From Nigrospora sphaerica (Eukaryota; Ascomycota; Sordariomycetes; Amphisphaeriales; Apiosporaceae), in NCBI GenBank assembly GCA_018287875.1, contig JAGVVL010000001.1:5952001-6016000 (forward strand): 64,000 nucleotides of DNA, written 5' to 3'. Shown in pieces: positions 1 through 10,607 of this stretch (positions are counted from its first letter, which is position 1; every line of letters starts with the position of its first letter). The translations under genes and the position numbers were made by a program. The notes under the pieces are model-generated. The model was not told the DNA's origin. It made no database searches and saw only the letters and a program-made list of their open reading frames with translations.

Positions 1-1
1 C

Positions 2-1048
2 GCGTCAAAGCTGATCAGCACGCCCGTCATCACCTGCCCACTGGAGAACAAGTACCAGATCGAGGCCGCACGCATGGTCCGCGGCCGGGTGGAAAAGAGG
101 TTTGTCGAGGACGTTTTACGATACGTCGACGATGAGTGGGAGTCAAGCAGGGCCTACATCACGCTCGCCATCGACATGGATGCGCTTGAGAGCATGCACC
201 TCGGCATTGGACTTCACGATATCAAGAGCGCTATTGTCAAGGCTAGGAAGCTTAAAATTTCGGCATCCGACATTCGCGTCTACCCCATTGATGGCACAAT
301 CGAGATTTCCGTCAGCAGCCCGGACCCGTCAGCAGCCAAGAGAACCGTCAAGAGCAAGGTGGCGACAGTTGAAATAGCCGCAGACCTGTTGACCCGCGTG
401 AGTAACCTTAAGCGGGTTCTCCCTGCCGTGGCTATCTCTGGCTATCCGGAGGCCACCCGAGCCATCATTCAGGTCAAGGAGGGCAAGCGGGTAGACGAGA
501 AGGGGGAGGAGTCCGACTGCCTGATACACACGGTGCTGGTTGAGGGCTACGGTCTCCGCCAGTGCATGAACACGGAAGGTGTCATCGGCACCCAGACACG
601 GTCGAACTCGGTCATTGAATGTCGCGATGTGCTCGGCATCGAGGCCGCCCGCACGACGATCGCCAGCGAGATCGGCGAGGTCATGGGCGACATGGATATC
701 GATCCTCGCCACATGCAGCTTCTCGCGGATGTGATGACGTACAAGGGCGAGGTGCTGGGTATCACACGTTTCGGTCTGTCGAAGATGCGTGACTCGGTGC
801 TACAGCTGGCGTCTTTCGAGAAAACGCCGGACCATCTCTTTGAGGCGGCGGCGAACATGAAGACGGACAAGATTGAAGGTGTTTCGGAGAAGATCATCAT
901 GGGCCAAACCATGACGGTGGGCACGGGCGCTTTCCAGGTCGTGAGACGACTCGGTCTCGCCGAAAACGACCTGAAGCCGCTGCCGACGCTCTTCGAGGCG
1001 GCCTGGGCCAAGAGCGGACGAGGGCGGCGCAAGAAGAAGGCGGCCTGA
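2..1048 (+). CDS. RPO31: DNA-directed RNA polymerase III largest subunit, C-terminal part (partial)
   Basis: This is the 3' end of the gene for the largest (RPC160) subunit of nuclear RNA polymerase III, which transcribes tRNA and 5S rRNA genes. The frame is open from base 2, so the gene continues upstream of the window; about 348 C-terminal residues are visible. The first in-frame ATG at 74 is internal, because the residues before it (STPVITCPLENK) already match the conserved family. The strongest family signature is the stretch around 735-850, with MTYKGEVLGITRFGLSKMRD followed by SVLQLASFEKT, a near-invariant segment of the C-terminal cleft region. The protein ends in a basic tail (GRGRRKKKAA) before TGA at 1046-1048. 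No intron is needed in the visible part. It is a housekeeping flank of the melanin locus. Identity is based on remembered family conservation and is very likely. Confidence 0.95.
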   Translation, partial: ASKLISTPVITCPLENKYQIEAARMVRGRVEKRFVEDVLRYVDDEWESSRAYITLAIDMDALESMHLGIGLHDIKSAIVKARKLKISASDIRVYPIDGTIEISVSSPDPSAAKRTVKSKVATVEIAADLLTRVSNLKRVLPAVAISGYPEATRAIIQVKEGKRVDEKGEESDCLIHTVLVEGYGLRQCMNTEGVIGTQTRSNSVIECRDVLGIEAARTTIASEIGEVMGDMDIDPRHMQLLADVMTYKGEVLGITRFGLSKMRDSVLQLASFEKTPDHLFEAAANMKTDKIEGVSEKIIMGQTMTVGTGAFQVVRRLGLAENDLKPLPTLFEAAWAKSGRGRRKKKAA

Positions 1049-1806
1049 ACAAGATTACGAGGTCCACGATGAGGGGTCAGTTCGGTTTATGAAGTATACC
1101 CTGAGGATAGGTCTTTCCCAAGGAAGCCAGGCGTCAACAAAACCAGGAGGTTCGGGGCGTTACGATTCACTGTCGGATTATTACAAGGGGTGCACGCTTC
1201 TGACGAGAGTGTTGGAGTAGCTGAACGCCTCTCTATCTAGGTATCAACACAGTCTTTTCCCTCACAACTCGACGAGACACTAGTGATTCCTCGCCATGTT
1301 GTTTGGCGGCCCAATTCACAAGACAGCGGTTGGGCTTAATCCTGAATGCCGGTATATTTGGAGGTGCCATGGCGGTGCCGGATGCCGGTGACCGGGGGGG
1401 GGCACATGTAGCATGTGTTCATGGGCCCGGCGGTGATGAGTCACGGCGTGCTCCGGGGTTGGTAAAACGGGAAGGGAAAGACGAAAATAGCCAGTCTGCT
1501 GGGGGTCGTAAAACAGCGCAAATGGCCATGGAGCTGAAGTCGCACAAAATTCACATCAGGCGGCTGGTGGGTATTGGCGCCTATGCTGTGAGACGACGGG
1601 CGTTCTTGTGATGACAAATGCCGGCAGGAGACTGACTACAGGCTGCGACTATGTTGCGGCCTGGAGAAGAGGCATTGCGTATTGTCGAATTTGGAGATGT
1701 GATTGGCCCGCCAGAGAGGCGGGGGGAGCCTCCTCCCTCGATGATAGCCCGGCATGGCTATGGACCGGTGGTCTCGAACCAGAAGACTGAAAGGGGTTCG
1801 ACGGGG

Positions 1807-1870
1807 GTGTATGCGTGTGTGCGTGTGCGTGTGCGCGCGCGTGTGTGTGCGGCTGTGTGTGGGTATGCGT
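1807..1870. repeat. GT/GC-rich dinucleotide tract
   Basis: This is an imperfect alternating (GT)n/(GC)n tract running through the positions given. Alternating purine-pyrimidine sequence of this kind is a simple repeat and can adopt Z-DNA. It is not in a gene. Confidence 0.8.
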
Positions 1871-2005
1871 GTATGGCTGATGACGTGAGAAGCTAGCTAT
1901 GGAGCGGCGCGGGCTTCGTTGCGCGAAGGATGTGCAGTTACTGAGATAAGACCTCGGGGTCAGTCATCACGGGTAGCGCGCACCGGGCGAATGTAAGTCA
2001 TCAGT

Positions 2006-2019
2006 CCCCCCCCCCCCCC
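2006..2019. repeat. C14 homopolymer
   Basis: An uninterrupted run of 14 C in the spacer. Its exact length in the genome is uncertain because such runs are prone to sequencing error. Confidence 0.85.
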
Positions 2020-5000
2020 AAAAGCCAAGCCGGTGGTGGCACAGGTGTAACCGGTGGCTCGGGTTGGGAGAGGTCGCGATGCCATGCCGTAGGCGTGGGC
2101 GGACGAGGGGCCCACTAGCGGGCGAGCTTGAAAATAGACGACGGGGTGAGTAGCCAACACGACGCGACATTTCCGCGAGGACCCTGACTGAATTGCTCTA
2201 GGGGGTTCCAATCAACATGGGCTTGTATGCTGGTTGGTGGTCTTTATTGGTTGTTATACTTGCTTCCTGCACGGCAGTGCTGCCGTTAGCTGCATTTTTG
2301 CAATGCCAAAACCCATACTTGGCCGGCCAGGGCACCTGAAGCCTCCTCCTCACCGGCACCGCAGGCAAGATGGAAGCGGCAATACCGCCGAAACATCACG
2401 CAGGATACAGGCAGGCCCTGACGATTTCTCGTGCGCCCCTCTTTGGCAGGGAAGCTCGAACGGAGCTGAGGAGCTGCGAGAGGAAGCAGGGCCGAGATGG
2501 GGCCAACGCCCAGGCAAGAAAGGAAAAGAAAGAAAAAAAGGTGCAGTGGAGCCGCAACTCGAGCCACGGGTTCATGTCAACCTTTGCGGCCCCCAAAAAC
2601 TCGCGTACGCCGCCTCCCTCCCGCTGGGGATAATCTCGGCTACTGACGAACACAGGTCGCCGCGGTGCTGCCGCCGCTTCGGCTTATTGGTACCGTGCGC
2701 TCACGCGGGATACCGGCTCCCCCGCGACCACGCCCACCCCCCTCCTCTCTTCTTGTCCTCTTCGGCCCCCAAGGCCGTGACCCCATCTCTTGGCCGTCTG
2801 CACAGGGCAGATAGTCAGAACCCTTGGGCTCCCTCCGCGACCCCTGCCGCGGGCCCACCCCTCCTGCCGCCGACTAAGCCTTACAGTGGACGCCGAGGTC
2901 AAGAACGCCCCGGTGAGGGTCTCATTCGGCTGTGCTGCAGGGGGCTACAGGCCGCCCGGACCGGGTTCGCCCGGCTCTCGTGACGCTCGGCCAAGGGAGA
3001 GACGAGTCGAAGTAGAGAGGTAGCCACCACCACCATCGCCATCGTGGCCACCCCCTCTCCCCTCCGTCTGGGCGGATCGTGATGCCTGCGAGCCCCCCGG
3101 GGACCAATCATGCTGCGTAGACGTCTCCTATAAGCACATGCGGCTTTTGTTGCCGCGGTAGACGGATAACCCACACCCATCTCCTCCCCCCTAAGCGGCT
3201 GTGCGACCTGATCTGAACCCACGCTTGGGGTCGTCATATGGTCCCTCGTCGTCGAAGTCGATCCCCTGGGGGGCTGGGCCGCCCGGCGGCTCCCCCTTCG
3301 CCACGGTATAGCATCCACAGGTGACTCTATTCCGGGCAATGGGTCCGACCCGCCCCGTCCGCGCAGCACCAGAGGGGGGAGGGGTCGAGAGGGGACGTCT
3401 CGGACGGATGCTCCGGGTCGGGCTCCAGGTTGCCCGGCATGGACTAAAGGCCGGCGCTTTGTTGGTTATTGGCGCTGGGTACAAGCCGGGCGTGTTTCCA
3501 AGCGGTTGGCGAGGATTCGATGGGGGGGGTGCGTGCCTTTGGGGGCGGGATTGCAGAGAACCCGTTGTGATAGTCCCCCGCCGTGTCACTCCTCCCTCGA
3601 GCATCCCAGCCCCGATCCAGTGACTGCGTACTCCGCCTTGTTGCCCCTTCCCCATGTGACGAACCCCTGGCCGTGCCGCTCCTCAGTCAACACCTTGTGG
3701 TCCCTGGTCGGCCAAGGTATTCCTCTCGCGCATCTCGTAGCCCCCTACTTCGCCCCCGGGGCGTGGTGGTCTTGGTCTTCGCTCGGTTCACCCCTATCGT
3801 ACGCCCAGTGGTCGATTCCCTTTGCCCCCCTCCTCCCTCTCTCCGTTGTCGATTCCGCTGCGGGGCCCCCGTCCCAGGCAGCGACTCGATCTTTCCGTTG
3901 GCCGTTCTAAACCGTGTCCCGCTCGGCATCCCGGCCGCGAAATACCGTCCTGGCCCCCCCCCCCCTCGCGGCCCAGGCCCATGGGCCAGGGCATCCGCCG
4001 TCGCCAATGGGGACGGGAGAGCGCCGATAGTTATCGTGGGGCGGGTGTGTGGTTGGCGGAAGTCACAGGCCCTCAGAGCTCCCCGCCAGCCACTCGGAAG
4101 CTGTCTTCGAAAGTCGATACACTTACTGGGGGCGCGTTCTTTCTGTACCACGGCCGGCAAGGGCGATACTGGGGGGCGGTGGCATGGTGGGCTTGCGGGT
4201 CTTTTATAATTAGGGGGCCACCGCGGGCTCTCTCCTTTTCTGTCGTCCCCCTTTTTTAGTTGTCTCTGGCCATCGGGCGTTTGATGAGACCCCTCGGGGC
4301 CCGAAAGCGCTGGCCGACGCGAGGAGACCAAAAAAACTACGAACGGGCATAAGCCCCCCTCGCCCCCTGGGTCCGGTAATGAAACCACCGAAAGAAGAGT
4401 CGGTCAAGCGGCGGACAAGAAAAGGCGGCCGCGTCCCCATGGGCCCCCGTGTCGCACATGGACGTCCTATACGTCTCGCGTGTTCGCAGAGGACCGATGT
4501 ATGTCTCGAGCCGTTGTCGTTTCTCCAAGAGCGTTCGCATGCACAAGGGAGGAAAAGCGGGACAGGGACACGCAAGTCGAGGAGGGGGGCACTTGGTGAG
4601 CGGTGTCGGCCGACTGCGGCGCCGACATATGAAGGGGCGATGGGCGGGAGAAAAGAGGCGCAGAGGGGGGAAACACCGGAGGTTACTATTCGCCGAGGGT
4701 GACTATACCCCGGGGGGTTAAGATGGCCCTCCAGAGCGGATGGTGTCGCATCTGTCTCGGTGCCCCCCTTTAGCGAGGGCGCCTCCCTTGTCCATCTGCA
4801 GAACTTCTGCCATCTGCCGGACAAACATACCTGTCCGCTACCACCTCAGTCCGTCGGTGTGCATGCGTCGGGGCGTCAACGGCACCCGAATAGCCAACTA
4901 GCGGGTAAAATGAGATGAACTGGGCTACGTGGTTTGGGCCGAGAAAGAACGTCATGATAAACAGAACCAGGGCACGACTCGGTATCTCCAGAGGCCCGGC

Positions 5001-6257
5001 CGAACTAGCTGGCGGTGGGACCCATAGCCGTGGATGTAGCCGCACTTCGGTCCTGGACGATGGAACTAAATCTCCAGGCTTGGTTCATCGGGTGTCCGAC
5101 GGGCTGTCAAGCAAAGATGTCTCAGGAGGCAGACCTGGTCACGTGGCATCCGCGCCTGCGGCAACAAGCCACGATACTGGCGGCGGTCCCCTCATGTTTG
5201 CTGAAAGCATGGGACCGTCTCTGAATTTCTTAACTTGTCCAGGCCGTCCAGTGACGGCGTACCCACGGCCCTATTATGTAATTACTTCCAGCGAAACCCG
5301 AAATATCCATCGGAGCACTGTTGGTGAATAACAGAATACCCGAGGCCATACGAGACCGACGTCGGTGATCGGTCTTCGGGCACCAGGTCCCCCGCGCATG
5401 TAATTTCCATGACCAACATCATATGATGCCAGAGGGAGGGGCGGCGAAGGCCCAAAATCTACTGACCCTGGGGGGAAAGCAGCCCACGCAATGCCACCAG
5501 CGAGCACGAGAGTTCCGTGGATGGGAAAACCAGTATGGGCCTACGGCCCAAAACAGGAAGGACGACGCAGGCCCATTTCAGGCAGGTGTCTATTCGTATG
5601 TCCGGTGGTGAATATCCGTGCAGATCTGATAGATAGTATGAGAATGACCGACGCCGATGGCGCCCAGACGGCCCAGGGAGGAAGCTCCGGACTGGGGGCT
5701 GTCACCCAGGGCCATCCGTGAAAGCCACACAGAACATCTGTTTTGGTGTGGCGAAGATGGAGGAAGGCAGGCCATCGGGATGGCATCCGGCCGGGTCCAT
5801 CAAGGGCAGGAATTGGCGGGCCGTTCGGATGGAAGGTCACAGTGGCCCTGGCCTCGATAACTGTTTGCCGGCGATATTTCTTCTCGTGAATGTAAGACTC
5901 CAGGGCGGCTGCGATGCTGAGCCTTGCCTGATGGTGGTCTCGGTCGTGTGAGCTTGGCTGTCGTTGGCATACGGTGAGGCGCGGCTTGGGTCCGCGCGGA
6001 TGGGGGAACTCCGTCAAATCCTGCGGCAATGTCCGGAGCGGAAAAGCAAGGGTCGCATTGCCCCCCATTGGGGCGCTGGATGTCGATACCGACCAGGGGG
6101 CTCCCTCTATCGTAAGCTGCGAAATGCCTTCCCATAAAGACGGTCGACGGCGCCGCATCTTCCTTTAGGCGTCGAAGTCGTGCTACTCGACGGACACCAG
6201 TCGCCGGCCGCCGACCCGAAGCCCGGCGAACCAGGATTCACAATGCTGTTGGCGGCA

Positions 6258-6310
6258 TCAGCACAGCACAGCACGACACAGCACAGCACCGCACCGCACC
6301 GCACCGCACG
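6258..6310. repeat. CAGCA / CGCAC short tandem repeats
   Basis: A run of CAGCA and related five-base units grades into CGCAC units. It is an imperfect minisatellite in non-coding sequence. Confidence 0.75.
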
Positions 6311-9300
6311 ATACGCACCGGCAACGGCCCTCTTCCCGCCCGCTTACTATTTTCGACGAAAACCAGCACCGCCCTGGTCCGGTCCCGAAGAAGCGAATCA
6401 AGAGTATACGATGCTCTGCCTCAGGCCGGCTAGTTCGGGCACTAGGGCGTAGGCAGGTCTTTTCCGGGCATGTGTGTTGGCGGGTTTGTGCGCCTACGAA
6501 CGTCTCTCTACATCCCACCCTCTCGTGCTCCCTGGCTTCGCCGCTGTCCTCAGCGGTTTCTATTTGGAGGGGGGACAGGGAACCGCGCGACCAATCAGCT
6601 GAGCGGCCGTGTCCCGATCCGGATACTCGACGCACGTTGGTCAGAATCCATTAGGCGGTCTAAGGATGGGAGAAGCGCAGGCAAGGCCCGGTACGGGAGG
6701 GTAACACGGCTGGGGGAGGGGCTTCCGCCGCCCGACAGGAGATACCTTACACGACCGGGAGGACGCCTGGCGAAGATGGCCTCGCCCGTCGCCTCGACAC
6801 GTCGCCCCGGCGAGCACGAGCGAAGAGGAGGGGATGTCGGAATGAAGCACCATGCAAACCAACCGTGGAATGTCGCCGCCGCCGCCGCCGCCGTCAGCAC
6901 CGAAACCGGCGTCGCGAGGGGCGCCGGTGGAGGGGGGAAGGGAGGAGGGAGGGGCATCTTGAGTGTCATAGCTGCATGCATGATGCGTCGAGGGAGGAGG
7001 CGCCCGACGAAAAGGAAACCAGGTCTTGGTCGGCAGCGCGGGTACATCGTAGGGCTTCGGGACCGACGAGCGCGAAGGAGGGAGTGTCGCACGAAAACAG
7101 AGGGGGAAAGAAACAAAACGTGGGATGGCGGAAGCGTTCGCCGACGTCGTACCCGGTCACAGCAGAATAACCAACACAAAGGGACGCAGGCCAAACGGTG
7201 TGCCGATCGTCCCGTCCCTAAGCCCCGCCCGAATGACGTGTTACGGGTTGCCAAGGGTCAGCCTGCCGTCCATTCGGCTCCTCATCAGCTTTGGAGGCGT
7301 TGCGAGGCGTTCCCGACCGCTCATGACGACCGAAGCCAGGTAATGATCGACGGCCGGCAACTGCCTCGATTCGGCCTAACGAAAGACTTGGCCCATTTCC
7401 TGACGACGGCCCTGGCGCTGGCCGAGGGAGTTTGAAGGCGCACGTAGGGACTTTTAGTGTGGCGGCTGCCCGCCGTCCGCTCCTGCTTCGTGTTTGGTGC
7501 GTTTCTGCCGCTGCCTTGTGGTGATATCAGCCCTGGTCATGTCATCAGCCGGCTTCGTGAGGGCTGAACCTGAACCGCCCAGGACCGCCGGCGACAGAGG
7601 AAGCCGCTCCGGCGTCTTGCTGTTCCCGACTTTGTAACCGAAGCGCTGCCGTAACCCGGCGGGCGGTCTGTCGACGACACTGGCGGTGGCGCCCTCGCAT
7701 CGTTCTCTGCTCCCTCTAGTTTCCCCGGTCTGGGCCACCTTTCTTTCTTTCTGCCTCTCGCTCCCGTCAGGCCCACGCTCCCGACGGGTGAGCATCCGCC
7801 ATCCCTACCACGGCTCCCAGGTGTGCGCGCATACCATATGTACCTCGGGAAGCGCTTCGGGCGCCGTTTGGGAAGCTGCCCGGGGTGCGTCTTTACGGGG
7901 ATGATGGATTGGGGGGAGGCGGTGTTGTGACGCGCGCGCGAGAGCGCTGTCAAGGCCCAGCCAAGCATTCCGACACCAAAAGGAAATATACACATGAAGA
8001 GAGTGTCAGATGTCCCTGGCCGTTCGTACAGACGGAGAAATTGAGTGTGAGCCCTTCCCTGCGGTCAGGAGGTGGAGAAGCTAGGCCGATTGACTCCCCG
8101 GTTCTTCGTTTCTTTTTGCTTTGCAGTCAATTGGTCCCAATCACCCTGTCGTGACCGCTAGTTAGATTTTCCCAGGTTTTACTTTACGCAAGTCGGCTGT
8201 TATGTACACACTATAACTCCATTCACATCCGACCCATGACCCCCCGGCCACCTCAGGTAATACACCAGGCAGGTACTTTAAATGTGTAGTCATCATCTGC
8301 TTCCTTGTTACTCAATTACTTACCTCTTCCTTGCCCTGGGGACTTTCGTCTGCCATCCCACATACCCCTTGGGTTTTCCTACGCGTACACACTTGTGACT
8401 ATCGGGAAATAATTAGCTGGAGGCTTAAGTAAGGTCGATCTCCAGTTAGGTTCCGGTTACAGTGAGATCGCCACCGTTGAACATAGTGTACACATGGAAG
8501 GCAGGTAGAAATATGCATAAGGATGGATCGGTTGCATGGATCTCTGACTATCTCGGATAGGTGGGAAACCGTCCGTTGCATGGGAAGAACGGGCCAGGAA
8601 AGCGCAACCAGCGGCCCCGCCTCCCCCAGCCCGCATTCTCGCTCCCGTCGTACCGGGAAATACATGTCCTGTATCGGATCGCGGTAATTGGGAGGGCCTG
8701 TACGTGGGCACGGGAGCGTCGGTACCTTTCGCTACCTGCTCACCTGTACTCGCTAAGTTCGAATGGAACAGATCCATGCGGGGCCCTCTACGTCCCGCTT
8801 TCCAGGATGGATCCCATCCATTACCTCCAGCCCGGGCTGGGACAGCTTACGTCTGTGGAGGTGCAGCACTCATTCTGATTCTCCAGCTCTCCCTCGCCTG
8901 CTCCCTCTCCCTCTCTTTTACCTAGGGCGCTAACCGTGGGCCTTGGGAGAGGCTCCCAAAACCACGACGGCTTGATTCCCCGCCGAGCCTCTTTCTCCAA
9001 CTAGATTGGCCCGGATGGCGTCCGAGCGTTGGGTCTTGGCCCTAGATAGGCTCTGTCGATATCGAAGGCGGACACCAACTGCACTGAACTTGGGCCGCGC
9101 GCTACTCACACTTACCAGCGCCTTGGTGCCACGGGCGATGCCACTTACACATCCCTTCTGCCCTGCCTTCCTGCCGGTAGGAGGGCGAAGTAGAGGTCAG
9201 CAAGAGGGACGGAGGGGAGGGGGCATGTGCGTGCGCTACTTGTGCGCGCCCGCCGCGCGAGGACCCCCAGGCGCGAGAGTTTTATTGCCCGCAGGAAGCC

Positions 9301-9742
9301 CATATTCGCCCAGAAGGCTAGAGAAGCCAGCCCATCCAGCTGACGAGCCAGCGAGGTGAAGCCACTGCTCCCGAGGGGGGGCCCGACCGGTTGGTTATCT
9401 TCAGCTGCAAAACGAGCGAAGGGGTCTCCGTCGTCATCATCTTTCCCGTCGCCGTCTCGTATCCCGGGGAGTAATGGACGGGTCTCGGGGAGCTCAACGA
9501 CGTTGCATTGCTGACCTACAGGGCCCTTCTCACCCCACCGCTGCCTACGGTATCACCATCCAACCCCAGCCAAGCCCTGGGAACGGAAGGACAACGAGAC
9601 GACAGTCCGCGCTGTGGGAGAAAGAGAGAGAGCGAGGGGGCGTGTCTCACAAAAACGCCGGGTGTAAGTCTACCACCAGGTACATCCCATCGTATCCGCC
9701 TGCCCCCGCCCCCCCGTCGTCGTTGCGGGGCCGGCTGGGCTG

Positions 9743-9743
<1 letters not shown>

Positions 9744-9777
<34 letters not shown>
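9744..9777. repeat. GCT (CTG/CAG) trinucleotide repeat
   Basis: About 11 perfect GCT units. Depending on frame they would encode poly-Ala or poly-Leu on this strand, but the surrounding frames have no other protein-like features, so I treat it as a microsatellite about 830 bases upstream of the CMR1-type start codon. Confidence 0.85.
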
Positions 9778-9779
<2 letters not shown>

Positions 9780-10607
9780 TGTTCCAACCCATACATCCCA
9801 GGCTCAAGTTTGCCTGGTGTTGCCGATCCGCTAGGCTGTAAGCCACTGCTCACCTCCTTGGCCGATAACCCCCGTGGACCGACGTCCTGGGCCGAGACGC
9901 GCATATGTGACTTGGGCAAAGATACTGACCCTTGTCCATAGAAGCTCCGAGGCTGGCTTTCTGGATGGCGCTCAGCTGCGCCGTCCCCTGATGTCGACGA
10001 GGCACAGCAGACTTCAACCTCGAGCCCACAAACTTCAACCAACAGCATCATCGTCGCTTTTGACCAACTCTTCCGCGCCTGACGGCCGCGCGAAGGTTGT
10101 ATTGGCTGGCCACTGCTTGCCGTCCTGCCTGCGGTGGCCACCGTAGGTACCGGCATCTGCTGAGTCTGCGCAGGTGGGAGCCGGATCCCTGTCGCGATCC
10201 CTTGGGCCGCTCTGGTGTCCAGATTGCGGGAGACGTTTCGTCTCGGCGTTCCTGGCGCTCTTCTGACAAGGCAGGGGTTAATGGACCAGCCGATGCACCA
10301 TCCATCCCAGCCCAGTGGCTGCGGCCGTGCTTAGTACCTCTGTACCCGCCAAGCTTCCATTTTTGTCTTTTGTGGTGTCCCAACGTCTTTTAAATACCTA
10401 TCGAGAAAGTATGTTTCCGCTCGTCTAGCCGATCGCTCCACGATGCCAACTTTCCCGTCTGTCTTTTCCGTCTTCTAGTGTCAGCTAGTCTAGTCGGTTC
10501 TTCGCTCCCCCTCTCTTAAGTTCCCTCCCCCTCGGGTTTCGTCGACTACGGCAAAGTATCTCCATCGTGTGATTTCCTGTTGCTAGGCAGGACTATAGTT
10601 AGGAAAG

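Larger units (their letters stand above)
1049..10607. other. Long spacer between RPO31 and CMR1, no supported gene
   Basis: This 9.6 kb stretch has many overlapping open frames on both strands, but all are short or of biased composition (Arg, Pro, Gly and Ser rich). None shows a recognisable motif or a splice-linked continuation. It holds a GT-rich tract (about 1807-1870), C runs at 2006-2019 and 3954-3965, a purine-rich stretch near 2500-2545, CAGCA/CGCAC repeats near 6258-6310, a GCC tract near 6873-6894 and a GCT tract at 9744-9777. The last 200 bases are CT-rich and look like the promoter and leader of the following regulator gene; TTTAAATA at about 10388-10395 could be a weak TATA element. 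Confidence 0.6.

Noticed and set aside
1770..1780. tRNA B-box-like word on the minus strand
   Set aside because: No A box at the right distance, and the flanks cannot form an acceptor stem.
2234..2983. 249-codon plus-strand frame
   Set aside because: Pro/Arg/Ser-rich, interrupted by a lysine-rich purine tract, with no motif or conserved-looking block.
6470..7435. 321-codon plus-strand frame
   Set aside because: Arg/Gly-rich random-like composition, an equally long frame on the opposite strand, no splice-linked extension and no recognisable motif.
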